A DNA stretch of 64,000 nucleotides, from contig NZ_JACVAJ010000001.1 of NCBI RefSeq assembly GCF_014851815.1, forward strand, positions 1,550,001-1,614,000, in the 5' to 3' direction. Shown piece by piece: positions 18,635 through 28,036 of this stretch. A model generated the notes under the pieces. The model made no database searches, was not told the origin of the DNA, and saw only the letters and a program-made list of their open reading frames with translations. A program made the position numbers and the translations under genes. Position 1 is the stretch's first letter; each line of letters opens with the position of its first letter. The stretch comes from Pseudoxanthomonas sp. PXM01. GTDB lineage: Bacteria; Pseudomonadota; Gammaproteobacteria; Xanthomonadales; Xanthomonadaceae.

Positions 18635-18638
18635 CGCC

Positions 18639-20351
18639 TCAACCCTCCTCGGTGACCCGCAGCACTTCCTCGATGGTGGTCTCGCCGGACAGCGCCTTGA
18701 CGATGCCGTCCTCGTACATCGTGCGCATGCCGTTCTCGCGCGCTAGCTGCTCGATCTCGCCCATGCCGGCGTGGCGCATGATCGCGCGGCGGATCGCGTC
18801 GTTCATCACCAGGAACTCGACGATGGTGGTGCGGCCCAGGTAGCCGGTCGGCGCGATCGCCGAACCGCGCGGACGGTACAGGAAGATCTCGCCCTGCGGC
18901 TGGAAGCGGCGCAGGCCGAACTTCTCGATTTCTTCGGGCGAAGCGGCGTACTTCTCCGCATGCGTCGGCTCCAGCCGGCGCACCAGGCGCTGGGCGAGGA
19001 TGCCGTTGATGGTGGAGGTCATCAGGTAGTCCTCCACCCCCATGTCGAGCATGCGGGTGATGCCGCCGGCCGCGTTGTTGGTGTGCAGCGTGGACAGCAC
19101 CAGGTGGCCGGTCAGCGCGGACTGGATGGCGATGCGCGCGGTCTCGAGGTCGCGCATTTCGCCGATCATGATGATGTCCGGATCCTGGCGGACGATGCTG
19201 CGCAGCGCGTGGGCGAAGTCCAGCCCGATCTGCGGCTTGGCCTGGATCTGGTTGATGCCCTCGATCTGGTACTCGACCGGATCCTCGACCGTGATGATCT
19301 TGACGTCCGGCGTGTTGAGCTTGCTCAGCGCGGTGTACAGCGTGGTGGTCTTGCCCGAGCCGGTCGGGCCGGTCACCAGCAGGATGCCGTGCGGCTGTTC
19401 CAGCACTTTCTGGAACTGCGGCAGGAACGCATCGGTGAAGCCGAGCTTCTTGAAATCGAACACCACCGTCTCGCGGTCGAGCAGGCGCATCACCACGCTT
19501 TCGCCGTGCGCGGTCGGCACGGTGCTGACGCGCAGGTCCAGCTCCTTGCCCTGCACGCGCAGCATGATGCGGCCATCCTGCGGCAGGCGACGCTCGGCGA
19601 TGTTGAGCTTGGCCATGATCTTGACGCGGCTGATCACCGCCGCGGTGAGATTGGCCGGCGGGCTTTCGCCTTCTTCCAGCACGCCGTCGATGCGGTAACG
19701 CACCTTCAGCCGGTTCTCGAACGGCTCGATGTGGATATCAGAGGCGCGCAATTCGACCGCACGCTGGATGACCAGGTTGACCAGGCGGATGACCGGCGCT
19801 TCGGACGCCAGGTCACGCAGGTGTTCGACATCGTCCAGGTCGGCGGTGGTTTCGCCATCCGCGTTCTCGACGATGGCGCCCATCGCACTGCGGCCCTGGC
19901 CGTAGTAACGCTCGATCAGGTCGCTGATTTCCGAACGCAACGCGACCTGCGGCCGGATGGCGCGGCCGGTGGCCAGCCGCACGGCGTCCAGCGCATAGCG
20001 GTCCTGCGGATCGGCCATCAGCAGGTCGATGTGGGTCTCGTCCTCGCCTACCGGGCAGACATGGAACTGCTTGAGGAAACGCTGCGACAGCGCCACCGAT
20101 TCTGGCGGCACGTCCGGTGCATCCTTCGCGTTGACCAGCGGCAACCCGAGTACGTCGGCCACGGTCTCGGCGTGATCGCGCTCGGACACCAGGCCCAGGC
20201 GCGACAGCAGCGCCAGCAGGCCGCCGCCCGCTTCCTCCTGCAGCCGCCGCGCGCGCGCCAGATCGGCTTCCTTCAGCCGCCCGCGCGCCAGCAGGGCCGC
20301 GACGATGCGCTCGTCGTCGGAAAGCGGGTTGTCGAGCGCAGCTGCGTCCAC
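18639..20351 (-). CDS. xpsE: Type II secretion ATPase XpsE (GspE)
   Basis: XpsE is the cytoplasmic hexameric ATPase that drives pseudopilus assembly. The 570-residue protein has N-terminal GspE domains (about 1-160), a PAS-like N2 part, and a RecA-like C-terminal ATPase. Walker A is GPTGSGKT with Lys334, the Asp box is LRASDIHIEP near residue 205, and Walker B is in DIIMIGEMRD. The start is a GTG at 20351 with AAGGAGG about 9 bp upstream. Only one cysteine (Cys99) is present, so the tetracysteine zinc motif found in many GspE proteins is absent. The gene sits 9.8 kb from xpsF, so it is uncoupled from the rest of the operon. Confidence 0.95.
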   Translation of the reverse strand: MDAAALDNPLSDDERIVAALLARGRLKEADLARARRLQEEAGGGLLALLSRLGLVSERDHAETVADVLGLPLVNAKDAPDVPPESVALSQRFLKQFHVCPVGEDETHIDLLMADPQDRYALDAVRLATGRAIRPQVALRSEISDLIERYYGQGRSAMGAIVENADGETTADLDDVEHLRDLASEAPVIRLVNLVIQRAVELRASDIHIEPFENRLKVRYRIDGVLEEGESPPANLTAAVISRVKIMAKLNIAERRLPQDGRIMLRVQGKELDLRVSTVPTAHGESVVMRLLDRETVVFDFKKLGFTDAFLPQFQKVLEQPHGILLVTGPTGSGKTTTLYTALSKLNTPDVKIITVEDPVEYQIEGINQIQAKPQIGLDFAHALRSIVRQDPDIIMIGEMRDLETARIAIQSALTGHLVLSTLHTNNAAGGITRMLDMGVEDYLMTSTINGILAQRLVRRLEPTHAEKYAASPEEIEKFGLRRFQPQGEIFLYRPRGSAIAPTGYLGRTTIVEFLVMNDAIRRAIMRHAGMGEIEQLARENGMRTMYEDGIVKALSGETTIEEVLRVTEEG

Positions 20352-20394
20352 GGAAGGCCTCCTTGAAGGCCCGGACTTTATCAGGTGCGGCGTT

Positions 20395-20416
20395 GGCCCG
20401 CCGTCGCCGGCGGGCC
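20395..20416 (-). terminator. GC-rich hairpin between purL and xpsE
   Basis: GGCCCGCC and GGCGGGCC pair around a 6-nt loop, 7 nt before the minus-strand stop end of purL is passed. No T-run follows on the minus strand, so it may attenuate rather than end purL transcription. The next sequence towards xpsE contains TAAAGT (20375-20380 on the minus strand), a possible -10 box without a good -35. Confidence 0.4.
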
Positions 20417-20423
20417 CGCGGGT

Positions 20424-23400
20424 TCATCCCACCCACACGCGTGCGTTGCGGAACATCCGCAGCCACGGCGAGTCGTCCGGCCAGCCTGCCGGATACCAGC
20501 TGTGGTTGGCACTGCGCGGGGTGCGCTCCGGATGCGGCATCAGGATCGTCGCGCGGCCATCGTCGCTGGTCAGGCCGGTGATGCCATCGGGCGAACCGTT
20601 CGGGTTGAGCGGATAGGTGCTGGCGATCGCACCATCGCCGTCCACGTAGCGCAGCGACACCTGCACGGCGGCCTGGTCGACGGCACTGGCGAACGACGCG
20701 CGGCCTTCGCCGTGCGCCACCGCCACCGGAATGCGCGAGCCGGCCATGCCGCGGAAGAACACCGACGGCGATTCCTGCACTTCCAGCAACGCCACGCGCG
20801 CCTCGAACTGCTCGCTCTGGTTGCGCAGGAACTGCGGCCAATGCTGCGCGCCGGGGATGATGTCCTTCAGCTGGCTCATCATCTGGCAGCCGTTGCACAC
20901 GCCCAGCGAGAACGTGTCCTGGCGTGCGAAGAACGCGGCGAAGGCGTCGCGCAGCGCGCTGCGCTCGAGGATCGAGGTCGCCCAGCCACGGCCCGCACCG
21001 AGCACGTCACCGTAGCTGAAGCCGCCGCAGGCGGCGAAGCCGCTGAAACCGTCCAGCGCCACGCGACCGCTGATCAGGTCGCTCATGTGCACGTCGAACG
21101 CGTCGAAGCCGGCGCGGGCGAATGCCGACGCCATCTCGATCTGTCCGTTGACGCCCTGCTCGCGCAGGATCGCCACCTTCGGCCGCTTGCCGGTCGCGAT
21201 GAACGGCGCGGCGATGTCGTCGCCGGCATCGAAGGAGAGCTTCGGCTTCAGTCCGGTGCGGCCGAACTGGCGCGAGGTCTCACGCTCCTGGTCGGCGGCC
21301 TCCGGGTTGTCGCGCAGCTTCTGCATGGCATGCGTGACCGACCACCAGGCATCGAACAGCTCTTCCCAGCGCCACTCGGCTAACACGTCGCCATCCTGCT
21401 GCACGCGGATGGTGGACGCGGTAGTCGGGCGTGCGATGCGCTGCGCGCATTCGGTCAGCGCATGGCGCTCGACCAGGTCGGCGAACGCGGCGCGGTCCTC
21501 GTCGGCGACCTGCACGACCGCACCGAGTTCCTCGGCGAACAGTGTGCGGAACGCGTCGTCGCCCCAGCCGTCGAGGTTGATGTCCAGACCCCGGTGCGAC
21601 GCGAACGCCATCTCGCACAGCGCCGCGAACGCGCCGCCGTCGCTGCGGTCGTGGTAAGCCAGCAGCAGGCCGGCCTCGCGCGCATCGGCGATCAGGTGGA
21701 AGAAATCGCGCAGGCGCTGCGGATCATCGAGATCCGGCACGCTTTCGTCGCGGCCGTCGCCGGCGAACGCGGGCCAGGCGCCGTCGCCGCCGGACCGCGG
21801 GTAGACCTGCGCCAGGACCGAACCGCCGAGGCGCTTCTTGCCGGCGCCCAGGCCGATCAGCCACAGCTCGCTGTCGTCGTCGCGCGACAACAGCGGCGTC
21901 AGCTGCTGGCGGACGTCGGTGACCGGCGCGAACGCGCTGATGATCAGCGAGACGGGCGATACCGACTTCTGCGCCTGGCCATCGCTGTGCCACTGCGCCT
22001 GCATCGACAGCGAGTCCTTGCCGACCGGGATGCTGATGTCCAGGTCCGGGCAAAGCTCCATGCCCACGGCCTTCACCGCATCGAACAGCAGCGCGTCCTC
22101 GCCCGGATGACCGGCGGCGGCCATCCAGTTGGCCGACAGCTTCACGCGGTGCAGCGATTCGACCGGTGCCGCGCACAGGTTGGTGATCGCTTCACCGACC
22201 GCCATGCGGGCGGCGGCGGCGGCGTCGAGCAAGGCCAGCGGCGTGCGTTCGCCGATGGCCATCGCTTCGCCGACGAAGCCTTCGTAACCGCTCAGCGTGA
22301 TCGCGCAGTCGGCGACCGGCATCTGCCACGGGCCGACCAGCTGGTCGCGTGCGGTCAGACCGCCGACGCTGCGGTCGCCGATGGTGATCAGGAACTGCTT
22401 GGACGCCACCGTCGGATGCGCCAGCACGCGCAAGCCGGCTTCGCGCAGATCGATCGACGCCGTCTGCAACGCGGGCCACTTCGGTGCGTCGGGGTAGCGG
22501 GTGTCGCGATGCATCTTCGGCGCCTTGCCGAACAGCACGTCCATCGGCAGGTCGATCGGTGCATCGGCCGGGATGTTGCCCGGCGTGGCGCCGTAGGCAA
22601 CCACCAGATGCTCTTCTTTGGTCGCCACGCCGACGGCGGCGAACGGGCAGCGCTCGCGTTCGCACAGGGCGGCGAACTCGGCCAGCCGCGCCTGCGGCAC
22701 GCCGAGCACATAGCGTTCCTGCGATTCGTTGCACCACAGCTGCATCGGCGACAGCGAGGGATCGTCGCTGGGCACCTTGCCCAGGTCGATCACGCCACCG
22801 ACGCCGGAGTCGTGCAGCAGTTCGGGAATCGCGTTGGACAGCCCGCCCGCACCAACGTCGTGGAACCACAGGATGGGGTTGTTGTCGCCCATCGCCACGC
22901 ACCGGTCGATGACCTCCTGGCAGCGGCGCTCCATCTCGGGGTTGTCGCGCTGCACGCTGGCGAAATCGAGTTCCTCGGCGCTTTCGCCGGAGGCGACCGA
23001 ACTGGCCGCGCCGCCGCCCAGGCCGATCAACATCGCCGGGCCGCCGAGCACGATCACGGCGTCGCCGGCCGACAACGTCCTCTTCTCCACCTGGATGCGG
23101 TCGATCGCGCCCAGGCCGCCGGCCAGCATGATCGGCTTGTCGTAGGCGCGGGTCAGGCCCGCACCTTCCGGCAGCTCGAAGCTGCGGAAGTAGCCCAGCA
23201 GGTTCGGACGGCCGAATTCGTTGTTGAACGCGGCGCCGCCGAGCGGACCGTCGAGCATGATCTCCAGCGCGGGCGCCATGCGCGGGTTCAGCGCGCGCGG
23301 CGCCTCCCATGGCTGCGGCAGCGTCGGGATGCGCAGGTGCGAGACCGAGAAACCGGTCAGGCCGGCCTTCGGCTTGCCGCCACGGCCGGTCGCGCCCTCG

Positions 23401-24320
23401 TCGCGGATCTCGCCGCCGGCACCGGTGCTGGCGCCGGGGAACGGCGCGATCGCGGTGGGATGGTTGTGCGTTTCCACCTTGATGCAGAACGCCGAATCCA
23501 GCGTCGCTTCGATGCGGTACTGGCCGTTGCCGTCGGGACGGAAGCGCGCCGCCGGATAGCCTTCCACCACGGCAGCGTTGTCGCTGTACGCGCTGAGCGT
23601 GTGCTCCGGCGTCTGCGCATGCGTGTGCTTGATCATCCGGAACAGGGAACGGTCCTGGTCCTTGCCGTCGATGGTCCAGCTGGCGTTGAAGATCTTGTGG
23701 CGGCAATGCTCGGAGTTCGCCTGCGCGAACATCATCAGTTCGACGTCCGACGGATCGCGGCCGAGTTCGGTGTAGCGCGTGCGCAGGTAGTCGATCTCGT
23801 CATCGGCCAGCGCCAGGCCGAGGCGTCCGTTGGCGGCTTCGAGCTGCGCCAGCGGGATGCGTTCCAGTTCGCCGCGCGCCGGTGCGGTGAACAGGGCCGA
23901 GGCCTGATCGCGCGTCGTCAGCAGCGATTGCGTCATCGGATCGTGCAGCGCCTTCGCCAGCGCCGGCTGCGCGTCATTCCAGCCCTGCAGGTCGATGCGC
24001 AGGCCGCGCTCGACGCGCTTCACCGGCTGGCCGGCGCCGCGCAGCAGTTCGGTGGCCTTGCTCGCCCACGGCGACAGCGTGCCCAGGCGCGGGGTGACGA
24101 AGCGCGACACCGCGCCGTCGGCCACCGCCTCCTCCTGGTCGCCGGCCTGCAGGATGCGGCGCAGCGTGGCCAGGTCCGGCGTGGCGCCGGCCTCGGGTTC
24201 GATGAAGTAGACATGCCAGGCGCCGCGGATGCGGACATCGGGAGCGATGGACTGGAGCCTGGATTCGAGCCGCGCGCGGCGGAAGTGCGACAAGGCCGGT
24301 TGGCCTTCGAGGACGATCAT
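20424..24320 (-). CDS. purL: Phosphoribosylformylglycinamidine synthase PurL
   Basis: PurL converts FGAR, glutamine and ATP to FGAM in the fourth step of purine synthesis. The 1298-residue protein has the single-chain size seen in Gammaproteobacteria (E. coli about 1295). It shows an N-terminal PurS-like part, two AIRS-type synthetase domains (with [20 protein letters not shown] near residue 300), and a C-terminal glutaminase domain with the nucleophile in GVCNGCQMM and the motif [12 protein letters not shown]. The ATG at 24320 ([14 protein letters not shown]) matches the family start; the same frame runs further upstream antisense to nothing useful. It stands as a single gene between dsbC and xpsE. 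Confidence 0.97.
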   Translation of the reverse strand: MIVLEGQPALSHFRRARLESRLQSIAPDVRIRGAWHVYFIEPEAGATPDLATLRRILQAGDQEEAVADGAVSRFVTPRLGTLSPWASKATELLRGAGQPVKRVERGLRIDLQGWNDAQPALAKALHDPMTQSLLTTRDQASALFTAPARGELERIPLAQLEAANGRLGLALADDEIDYLRTRYTELGRDPSDVELMMFAQANSEHCRHKIFNASWTIDGKDQDRSLFRMIKHTHAQTPEHTLSAYSDNAAVVEGYPAARFRPDGNGQYRIEATLDSAFCIKVETHNHPTAIAPFPGASTGAGGEIRDEGATGRGGKPKAGLTGFSVSHLRIPTLPQPWEAPRALNPRMAPALEIMLDGPLGGAAFNNEFGRPNLLGYFRSFELPEGAGLTRAYDKPIMLAGGLGAIDRIQVEKRTLSAGDAVIVLGGPAMLIGLGGGAASSVASGESAEELDFASVQRDNPEMERRCQEVIDRCVAMGDNNPILWFHDVGAGGLSNAIPELLHDSGVGGVIDLGKVPSDDPSLSPMQLWCNESQERYVLGVPQARLAEFAALCERERCPFAAVGVATKEEHLVVAYGATPGNIPADAPIDLPMDVLFGKAPKMHRDTRYPDAPKWPALQTASIDLREAGLRVLAHPTVASKQFLITIGDRSVGGLTARDQLVGPWQMPVADCAITLSGYEGFVGEAMAIGERTPLALLDAAAAARMAVGEAITNLCAAPVESLHRVKLSANWMAAAGHPGEDALLFDAVKAVGMELCPDLDISIPVGKDSLSMQAQWHSDGQAQKSVSPVSLIISAFAPVTDVRQQLTPLLSRDDDSELWLIGLGAGKKRLGGSVLAQVYPRSGGDGAWPAFAGDGRDESVPDLDDPQRLRDFFHLIADAREAGLLLAYHDRSDGGAFAALCEMAFASHRGLDINLDGWGDDAFRTLFAEELGAVVQVADEDRAAFADLVERHALTECAQRIARPTTASTIRVQQDGDVLAEWRWEELFDAWWSVTHAMQKLRDNPEAADQERETSRQFGRTGLKPKLSFDAGDDIAAPFIATGKRPKVAILREQGVNGQIEMASAFARAGFDAFDVHMSDLISGRVALDGFSGFAACGGFSYGDVLGAGRGWATSILERSALRDAFAAFFARQDTFSLGVCNGCQMMSQLKDIIPGAQHWPQFLRNQSEQFEARVALLEVQESPSVFFRGMAGSRIPVAVAHGEGRASFASAVDQAAVQVSLRYVDGDGAIASTYPLNPNGSPDGITGLTSDDGRATILMPHPERTPRSANHSWYPAGWPDDSPWLRMFRNARVWVG

Positions 24321-24370
24321 GTCCGGAACCGTGGGGGGCGTGCCGTCAGGACGGGGCCCGCTATTGTAGC

Positions 24371-24393
24371 GAAGCCGGCGCGGGGCCGGCTTC
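24371..24393 (-). terminator. Hairpin between dsbC and purL
   Basis: GAAGCCGGC and GCCGGCTTC form a 9-bp stem with a 5-nt loop just after the dsbC stop. No T-run follows. The minus strand beyond it reads GCTACAATAG, which contains TACAAT, a possible -10 box for purL. Confidence 0.5.
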
Positions 24394-24400
24394 GTTCGGG

Positions 24401-25240
24401 TCAGGGAGCGGCGCCTGCGGCGGCGGCCGGGGCCGTTTTGGCCGCCAGTTCGTCCAGTTTGGCGCGCAGGGCGGCCGGCGGCAGGTAACCGCCCAGCTGG
24501 ATGCCCTCGGCCGAGAAGATGGCCGGGGTGCCGCTCACGCCGACGCGCTGGCCGACGTCGAACTCCATGGTCACCGGGTTCTTGCAGTCGCGCGACGGGA
24601 TCGACTTGCCGGCCTTGGCGTCGGTCAGCGCACGCTTGCGGTCCGGCGCGCACCAGACCGAGATCATGTCCTTGTGGTCCTTGCTGCCCAGGCCCATGCG
24701 CGGGAACGCGAGGTACTCCACCGCGATGCCCTGGCGGTTGATCTCGGCGATCTCCTCGTGGAGCTTGCGGCAGTAGCCGCACTCGATGTCGGTGAACACG
24801 GTGACCGTGTACTTGGCGTTCGGCGGCGCAAACACGATCTTCTCGCCATGCGGGATGGTGCCGATGAGCTTGGTGCGGTACTGCGCCAGCGCGGCGCTGT
24901 TCTGCATCACGTCTTCCTGCTGCTGCAGGTCGATCACCGCGCCCTGCATCAGGTAGCGGCCGTCGTCGCTGACGTACAGCAGCTGCCCGCCGGCGATCAC
25001 CTCGCGGAAGCCAGGCAGCGGGGCCGCACCGACGTAGTCGACCTGGGCACGCGGGTTCAGCTGCGCCACCGCGGAGCGCGCGCGCTCGTCGGGCGTGGCA
25101 CCCTGACCCGGCTTGAACGTGGGGGGCTGGGCCGGCGCGGCGGCCTCTTGCTTGGCGGGCGGCTGCGGGGCCTGGGCGCAGGCGGTCAGGCTCAGGGCGC
25201 CCAGCAGGGCGGCGACGATCAGGCGGGGCATCAAGGGCAT
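24401..25240 (-). CDS. dsbC: Thiol:disulfide isomerase DsbC, probably lipid-anchored
   Basis: DsbC shuffles wrong disulfides in periplasmic proteins and is kept reduced by DsbD. The 279-residue product has an N-terminal signal with lipobox LTAC, a Pro/Ala/Gln-rich linker, a DsbC dimerisation domain (about residues 60-125) and a thioredoxin-fold domain with the catalytic CGYC and the cis-Pro loop SGTPAI. Two further cysteines (VWCAP, RDCKNP) match the structural disulfide of DsbC. Starts at 25240 and 25231 are both possible; neither has a clear ribosome site. It lies next to xerD in the same direction, about 100 bp apart. Disulfide isomerisation would support exoproteins that leave through Xps. 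Confidence 0.9.
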   Translation of the reverse strand: MPLMPRLIVAALLGALSLTACAQAPQPPAKQEAAAPAQPPTFKPGQGATPDERARSAVAQLNPRAQVDYVGAAPLPGFREVIAGGQLLYVSDDGRYLMQGAVIDLQQQEDVMQNSAALAQYRTKLIGTIPHGEKIVFAPPNAKYTVTVFTDIECGYCRKLHEEIAEINRQGIAVEYLAFPRMGLGSKDHKDMISVWCAPDRKRALTDAKAGKSIPSRDCKNPVTMEFDVGQRVGVSGTPAIFSAEGIQLGGYLPPAALRAKLDELAAKTAPAAAAGAAP

Positions 25241-25339
25241 CCGGGAGGGGCCGTAGGGCGGCTGGCTGGCAGGAACAGGCCAAGATTCTGGCACAGGGCG
25301 GCGGCGGGGCGGCTTAACCATCCGCCAGCGTGACATGGT

Positions 25340-26293
25340 TCACGCACGCGGATGATGGCGCCCGTGCAGCTGTTTCAGGTGCTCGCGCGCCACCAGCGTG
25401 TAGATCTGGGTGGTCGACAGCGAGCTATGCCCCAGCAGCAGTTGCAGCGCGCGCAGGTCAGCCCCGCGGTTGAGCAGGTGGGTGGCGAAACTGTGCCGCA
25501 GCCCGTGCGGGCTGATGCGGACCGGGTCGATCCCGGCCACCGCGGCATAGCGCTTCACCAGGGCCCAGAACTGCTGCCGGGTCGGCGGCTCGGCGGTGGC
25601 GCCGACGAACAGGAACGGCACGCTGCGCTTGCCCGCCAGGACCACCCGCGACTGCGCCAGGTAGGTCTCCAGCCAGTGCTGGGACTCCTCCCCCAGCGGC
25701 ACCAGCCGGTCCTTGCTGCCCTTGCCGGTGACCCGCAATACGCCCTGCCGCAGGTTGACCGCCGTCGCCGGCAGCGTGACCAGTTCGCTGACGCGCAGGC
25801 CGGCCGCGTACATCAGCTCCAGCATGGCGCGGTCGCGCAGGCCCAGCGGCGTGCCGATATCCGGCGCGGCCAGCAACGCGTCGATCTCGGTCTCCGCCAG
25901 CGCCTTGGGCAGCGAGCGCGGCAGGCGCGGCGGTTCGAGCAGCGCGGTCGGGTCGTCGCGACGCAGGCCGCGGCGCAGCCGATGGGCGAAGAAGGCACGC
26001 AGGGCGGACAGCAGACGCGCATTGCTGCGTGGCGAATAGCCTCCGCGCGTGCGCCAGGCCAGGTAGTCGAACAGGCCGGCGCGATCCGCCGCCGCCAGGC
26101 CGCCCTCGCGGCCGTTGCGCCAGCGTGCGAGGCCTTCCAGGTCGCGCCGGTAGCTGTCGAGCGTCGGCCGGGCGAGACCGTTTTCGGCCCAGATCGCATC
26201 GAGGAAGGACGCGATGTCGGCCGCATCGGCGTCGGGAACGGGTGGCAGGGCGTTCGCCTGCTGGCGGCGATCGGCGGGCGTGCGGGAAGACAT
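25340..26293 (-). CDS. xerD: Site-specific tyrosine recombinase XerD
   Basis: XerD works with XerC and FtsK at dif to resolve chromosome dimers. The 317-residue product has an N-terminal SAM-like core-binding domain (about 25-115) and a C-terminal catalytic domain with the full set of residues: Arg167 (AAGLRVSEL), Lys191 (TGKGSKD), His263 and Arg266 ([14 protein letters not shown]), His289 (LLLGHSSLS) and the nucleophile Tyr298 (TTQIYT). These sequence blocks are typical of chromosomal XerD and not of phage integrases. It lies directly upstream of dsbC, a pairing known in gammaproteobacteria. Confidence 0.94.
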   Translation of the reverse strand: MSSRTPADRRQQANALPPVPDADAADIASFLDAIWAENGLARPTLDSYRRDLEGLARWRNGREGGLAAADRAGLFDYLAWRTRGGYSPRSNARLLSALRAFFAHRLRRGLRRDDPTALLEPPRLPRSLPKALAETEIDALLAAPDIGTPLGLRDRAMLELMYAAGLRVSELVTLPATAVNLRQGVLRVTGKGSKDRLVPLGEESQHWLETYLAQSRVVLAGKRSVPFLFVGATAEPPTRQQFWALVKRYAAVAGIDPVRISPHGLRHSFATHLLNRGADLRALQLLLGHSSLSTTQIYTLVAREHLKQLHGRHHPRA

Positions 26294-26343
26294 GCCGCCA
26301 GCTTAGGCGATGCACCCGCTGCCTGGATGCATCGGCTTCCTGT

Positions 26344-26407
26344 GGGAGCGACGTCAGTCGCGAAAGGAACCCCCGCCGCGACGTCCATCGCGACTGACGT
26401 CGCTCCC
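26344..26407. repeat. REP-like inverted repeat (GGGAGCGACGTCAGTCGCGA family)
   Basis: Two exact 20-nt arms (26344-26363 and 26388-26407) face each other across 24 nt. The motif with TGTGGGAGCGACGT at its edge is a known type of dispersed repetitive extragenic palindrome in Xanthomonadaceae and pseudomonads. It lies between the divergent xerD and RDD genes. Confidence 0.85.
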
Positions 26408-26454
26408 AAAGCACCAGGGGGAGGTTGCCCGGGGTTAGCCGGTATCCTGTCGCG

Positions 26455-26925
26455 ATGACGGATCCCGCCCCTACCCCCGACAAACCCCGCGCCCTGATCG
26501 GCTGGCGCCTGCTCGCCCTGCTCTACGATTTCTGGCCGGTGCTGGCGATGTGGATCGCCGCGGCCATCCCGTTCGTGCTCGTCGACGTGGTGATCAGCGA
26601 CAACGTCCGCCACAACATCGAACCGTACAGCCCGATGTGGTGGCTGCTGTGGACCTGCTGCTGGGGCGTCGCGGGGCTGTACGCCACCTTCAGCTGGCTG
26701 CGCGGCGGACAGACCCTGGGCATGCGGCCGTGGCGGCTGAAAGTGATCGCGACCGACGGCAGCGCGCCGACGCTGGCCACGCTGTGGCGTCGCTACGCGC
26801 TGGCGACGGTGTCATTGCTCGCGGCAGGCCTGGGCTTCTGGTGGGCATGGCTGGACCGCGACCGCTTGGCTTTCCACGATCGTTTCAGCGGCACGCGCAT
26901 CGTGCGTCTGCCGAAACGCCGCTGA
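26455..26925 (+). CDS. RDD-family membrane protein
   Basis: This 156-residue inner-membrane protein belongs to the RDD family, whose exact role is mostly unknown; some members have been linked to Na+/H+ exchange. It has three to four hydrophobic helices (about residues 20-47, 60-82, 113-131), an RDD-like start WRLLALLYDFWPV with the Asp in the first helix, the TLGMRPWRLKV loop motif, and a C-terminal HDRFSGTRIV signature. The ATG at 26455 lies 7 nt after a TATCCT box and has no Shine-Dalgarno, so the mRNA may be leaderless. The gene converges on lptG. Confidence 0.8.
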   Translation: MTDPAPTPDKPRALIGWRLLALLYDFWPVLAMWIAAAIPFVLVDVVISDNVRHNIEPYSPMWWLLWTCCWGVAGLYATFSWLRGGQTLGMRPWRLKVIATDGSAPTLATLWRRYALATVSLLAAGLGFWWAWLDRDRLAFHDRFSGTRIVRLPKRR

Positions 26926-26932
26926 CGCCGCG

Positions 26933-28036
26933 TCAGCGGCTTCTGCGCCGGAACATCAACCAGGAAATGCCCAGCAGGGCGAACGGCGGAATCGCGTAGG
27001 CGACGCGGTAATCCAGCCGGAACGCGCCGGCCAGCCGCACGAACATGGTCTGCAGCACGTAGAAGCCCACGGCGAACACGATGCCGAGGAACAGCCGCTT
27101 GCCCATGCCGCCACTGCGCAGGCTGCCGAACGCGAACGGGATGGCCGCCAGGCACAGCGCCAGCACGTTGAGCGGATAGAACCAGCGGGCCCAGTACTGG
27201 TCTTCGTAGTCGCGCGCATCCAGTCCGTTGCGCTTGCGGTAGTCGATGTTCTGGCTCAACTCGCTGCTCGGCATGTTGCGCGCGCGCACCAGGCTCGACG
27301 ACAGCACCGCCGCGTCCAGCTCCGACTCCCAGCGCTCGCCCAGCACCGTCGTCTGCACGGCGGAGCGCTCCTTGAAGGTGGTGCGGCGCACGTTCTTCAG
27401 CAACCAGAAGCCGTCCTGGTGCTCGGCGGTGGCGGCATGGGCGATCGACGCCAGCCGGCCGTCGTCGGCCAGTTCGTACATGCGCACGTCGCGCAGTTGC
27501 AGCGCGACCTTGCCGCCGGCCTGCTGCTTCTCCTCACCGCTCTGCGCGTACAGGAAGGTGTTGCCTTCGCGCGCCCACAGGCCCGAGTAGCGGTCCATCG
27601 CGACATTGCCGGTGCGCGCGCTCATCTTCAGCACGTCGGCCTGGCGCTGGCCCCACGGACCCAGCGTCTCGCCGCTGAACACCATCAGCACGGTCAGGAT
27701 CGCCAGGGCCGCCGCGACCGACACGCTCAGGCGCAGGCGCGACAGGCCGAGCGCACGCAGCGCGGTCAGTTCGGAACTGGCCGCCAGCTGGCCCAGGCCC
27801 ATCAGCGAGCCGATCACGGCCGCGGTGGGGAACATCGTGTAGGCGCGGCGCGGCACGGTATACAGCACCCACGCGACGGCATGGCCAAAGGTGTAGTTGC
27901 CGGTGCCGAGATCGCCGATCTCGCCGGACAACGCCATCACCACGTCCAGCCCCACCAGTACCGCCCAGGTCAGCAGCACGGTGACCAGGACCACCTGGCC
28001 CACATAGGTGTCGTGCAGGCGCGGCAACAGCCTCAT
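26933..28036 (-). CDS. lptG: LPS export permease LptG
   Basis: LptG and LptF form the transmembrane part of the LptB2FG ABC transporter that extracts lipopolysaccharide from the inner membrane. The 367-residue protein begins MRLLPRLHDTYVGQVVL and has the family layout: three N-terminal helices, a periplasmic jellyroll domain (about 130-265) and three C-terminal helices. Its ATG overlaps the lptF stop by 4 bp (ATGA), so the two are coupled. The ATPase gene lptB is not in the window. Confidence 0.93.
   Translation of the reverse strand: MRLLPRLHDTYVGQVVLVTVLLTWAVLVGLDVVMALSGEIGDLGTGNYTFGHAVAWVLYTVPRRAYTMFPTAAVIGSLMGLGQLAASSELTALRALGLSRLRLSVSVAAALAILTVLMVFSGETLGPWGQRQADVLKMSARTGNVAMDRYSGLWAREGNTFLYAQSGEEKQQAGGKVALQLRDVRMYELADDGRLASIAHAATAEHQDGFWLLKNVRRTTFKERSAVQTTVLGERWESELDAAVLSSSLVRARNMPSSELSQNIDYRKRNGLDARDYEDQYWARWFYPLNVLALCLAAIPFAFGSLRSGGMGKRLFLGIVFAVGFYVLQTMFVRLAGAFRLDYRVAYAIPPFALLGISWLMFRRRSR

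Noticed and set aside
21462..24488. A 1008-codon frame antisense to purL
   Set aside because: It follows the codon structure of purL on the other strand and is Arg/Gly/Ala/His rich with no recognisable domain.
25340..26293. A phage or integron integrase
   Set aside because: The sequence blocks and neighbours (dsbC) fit chromosomal XerD; no att site or phage gene is nearby.
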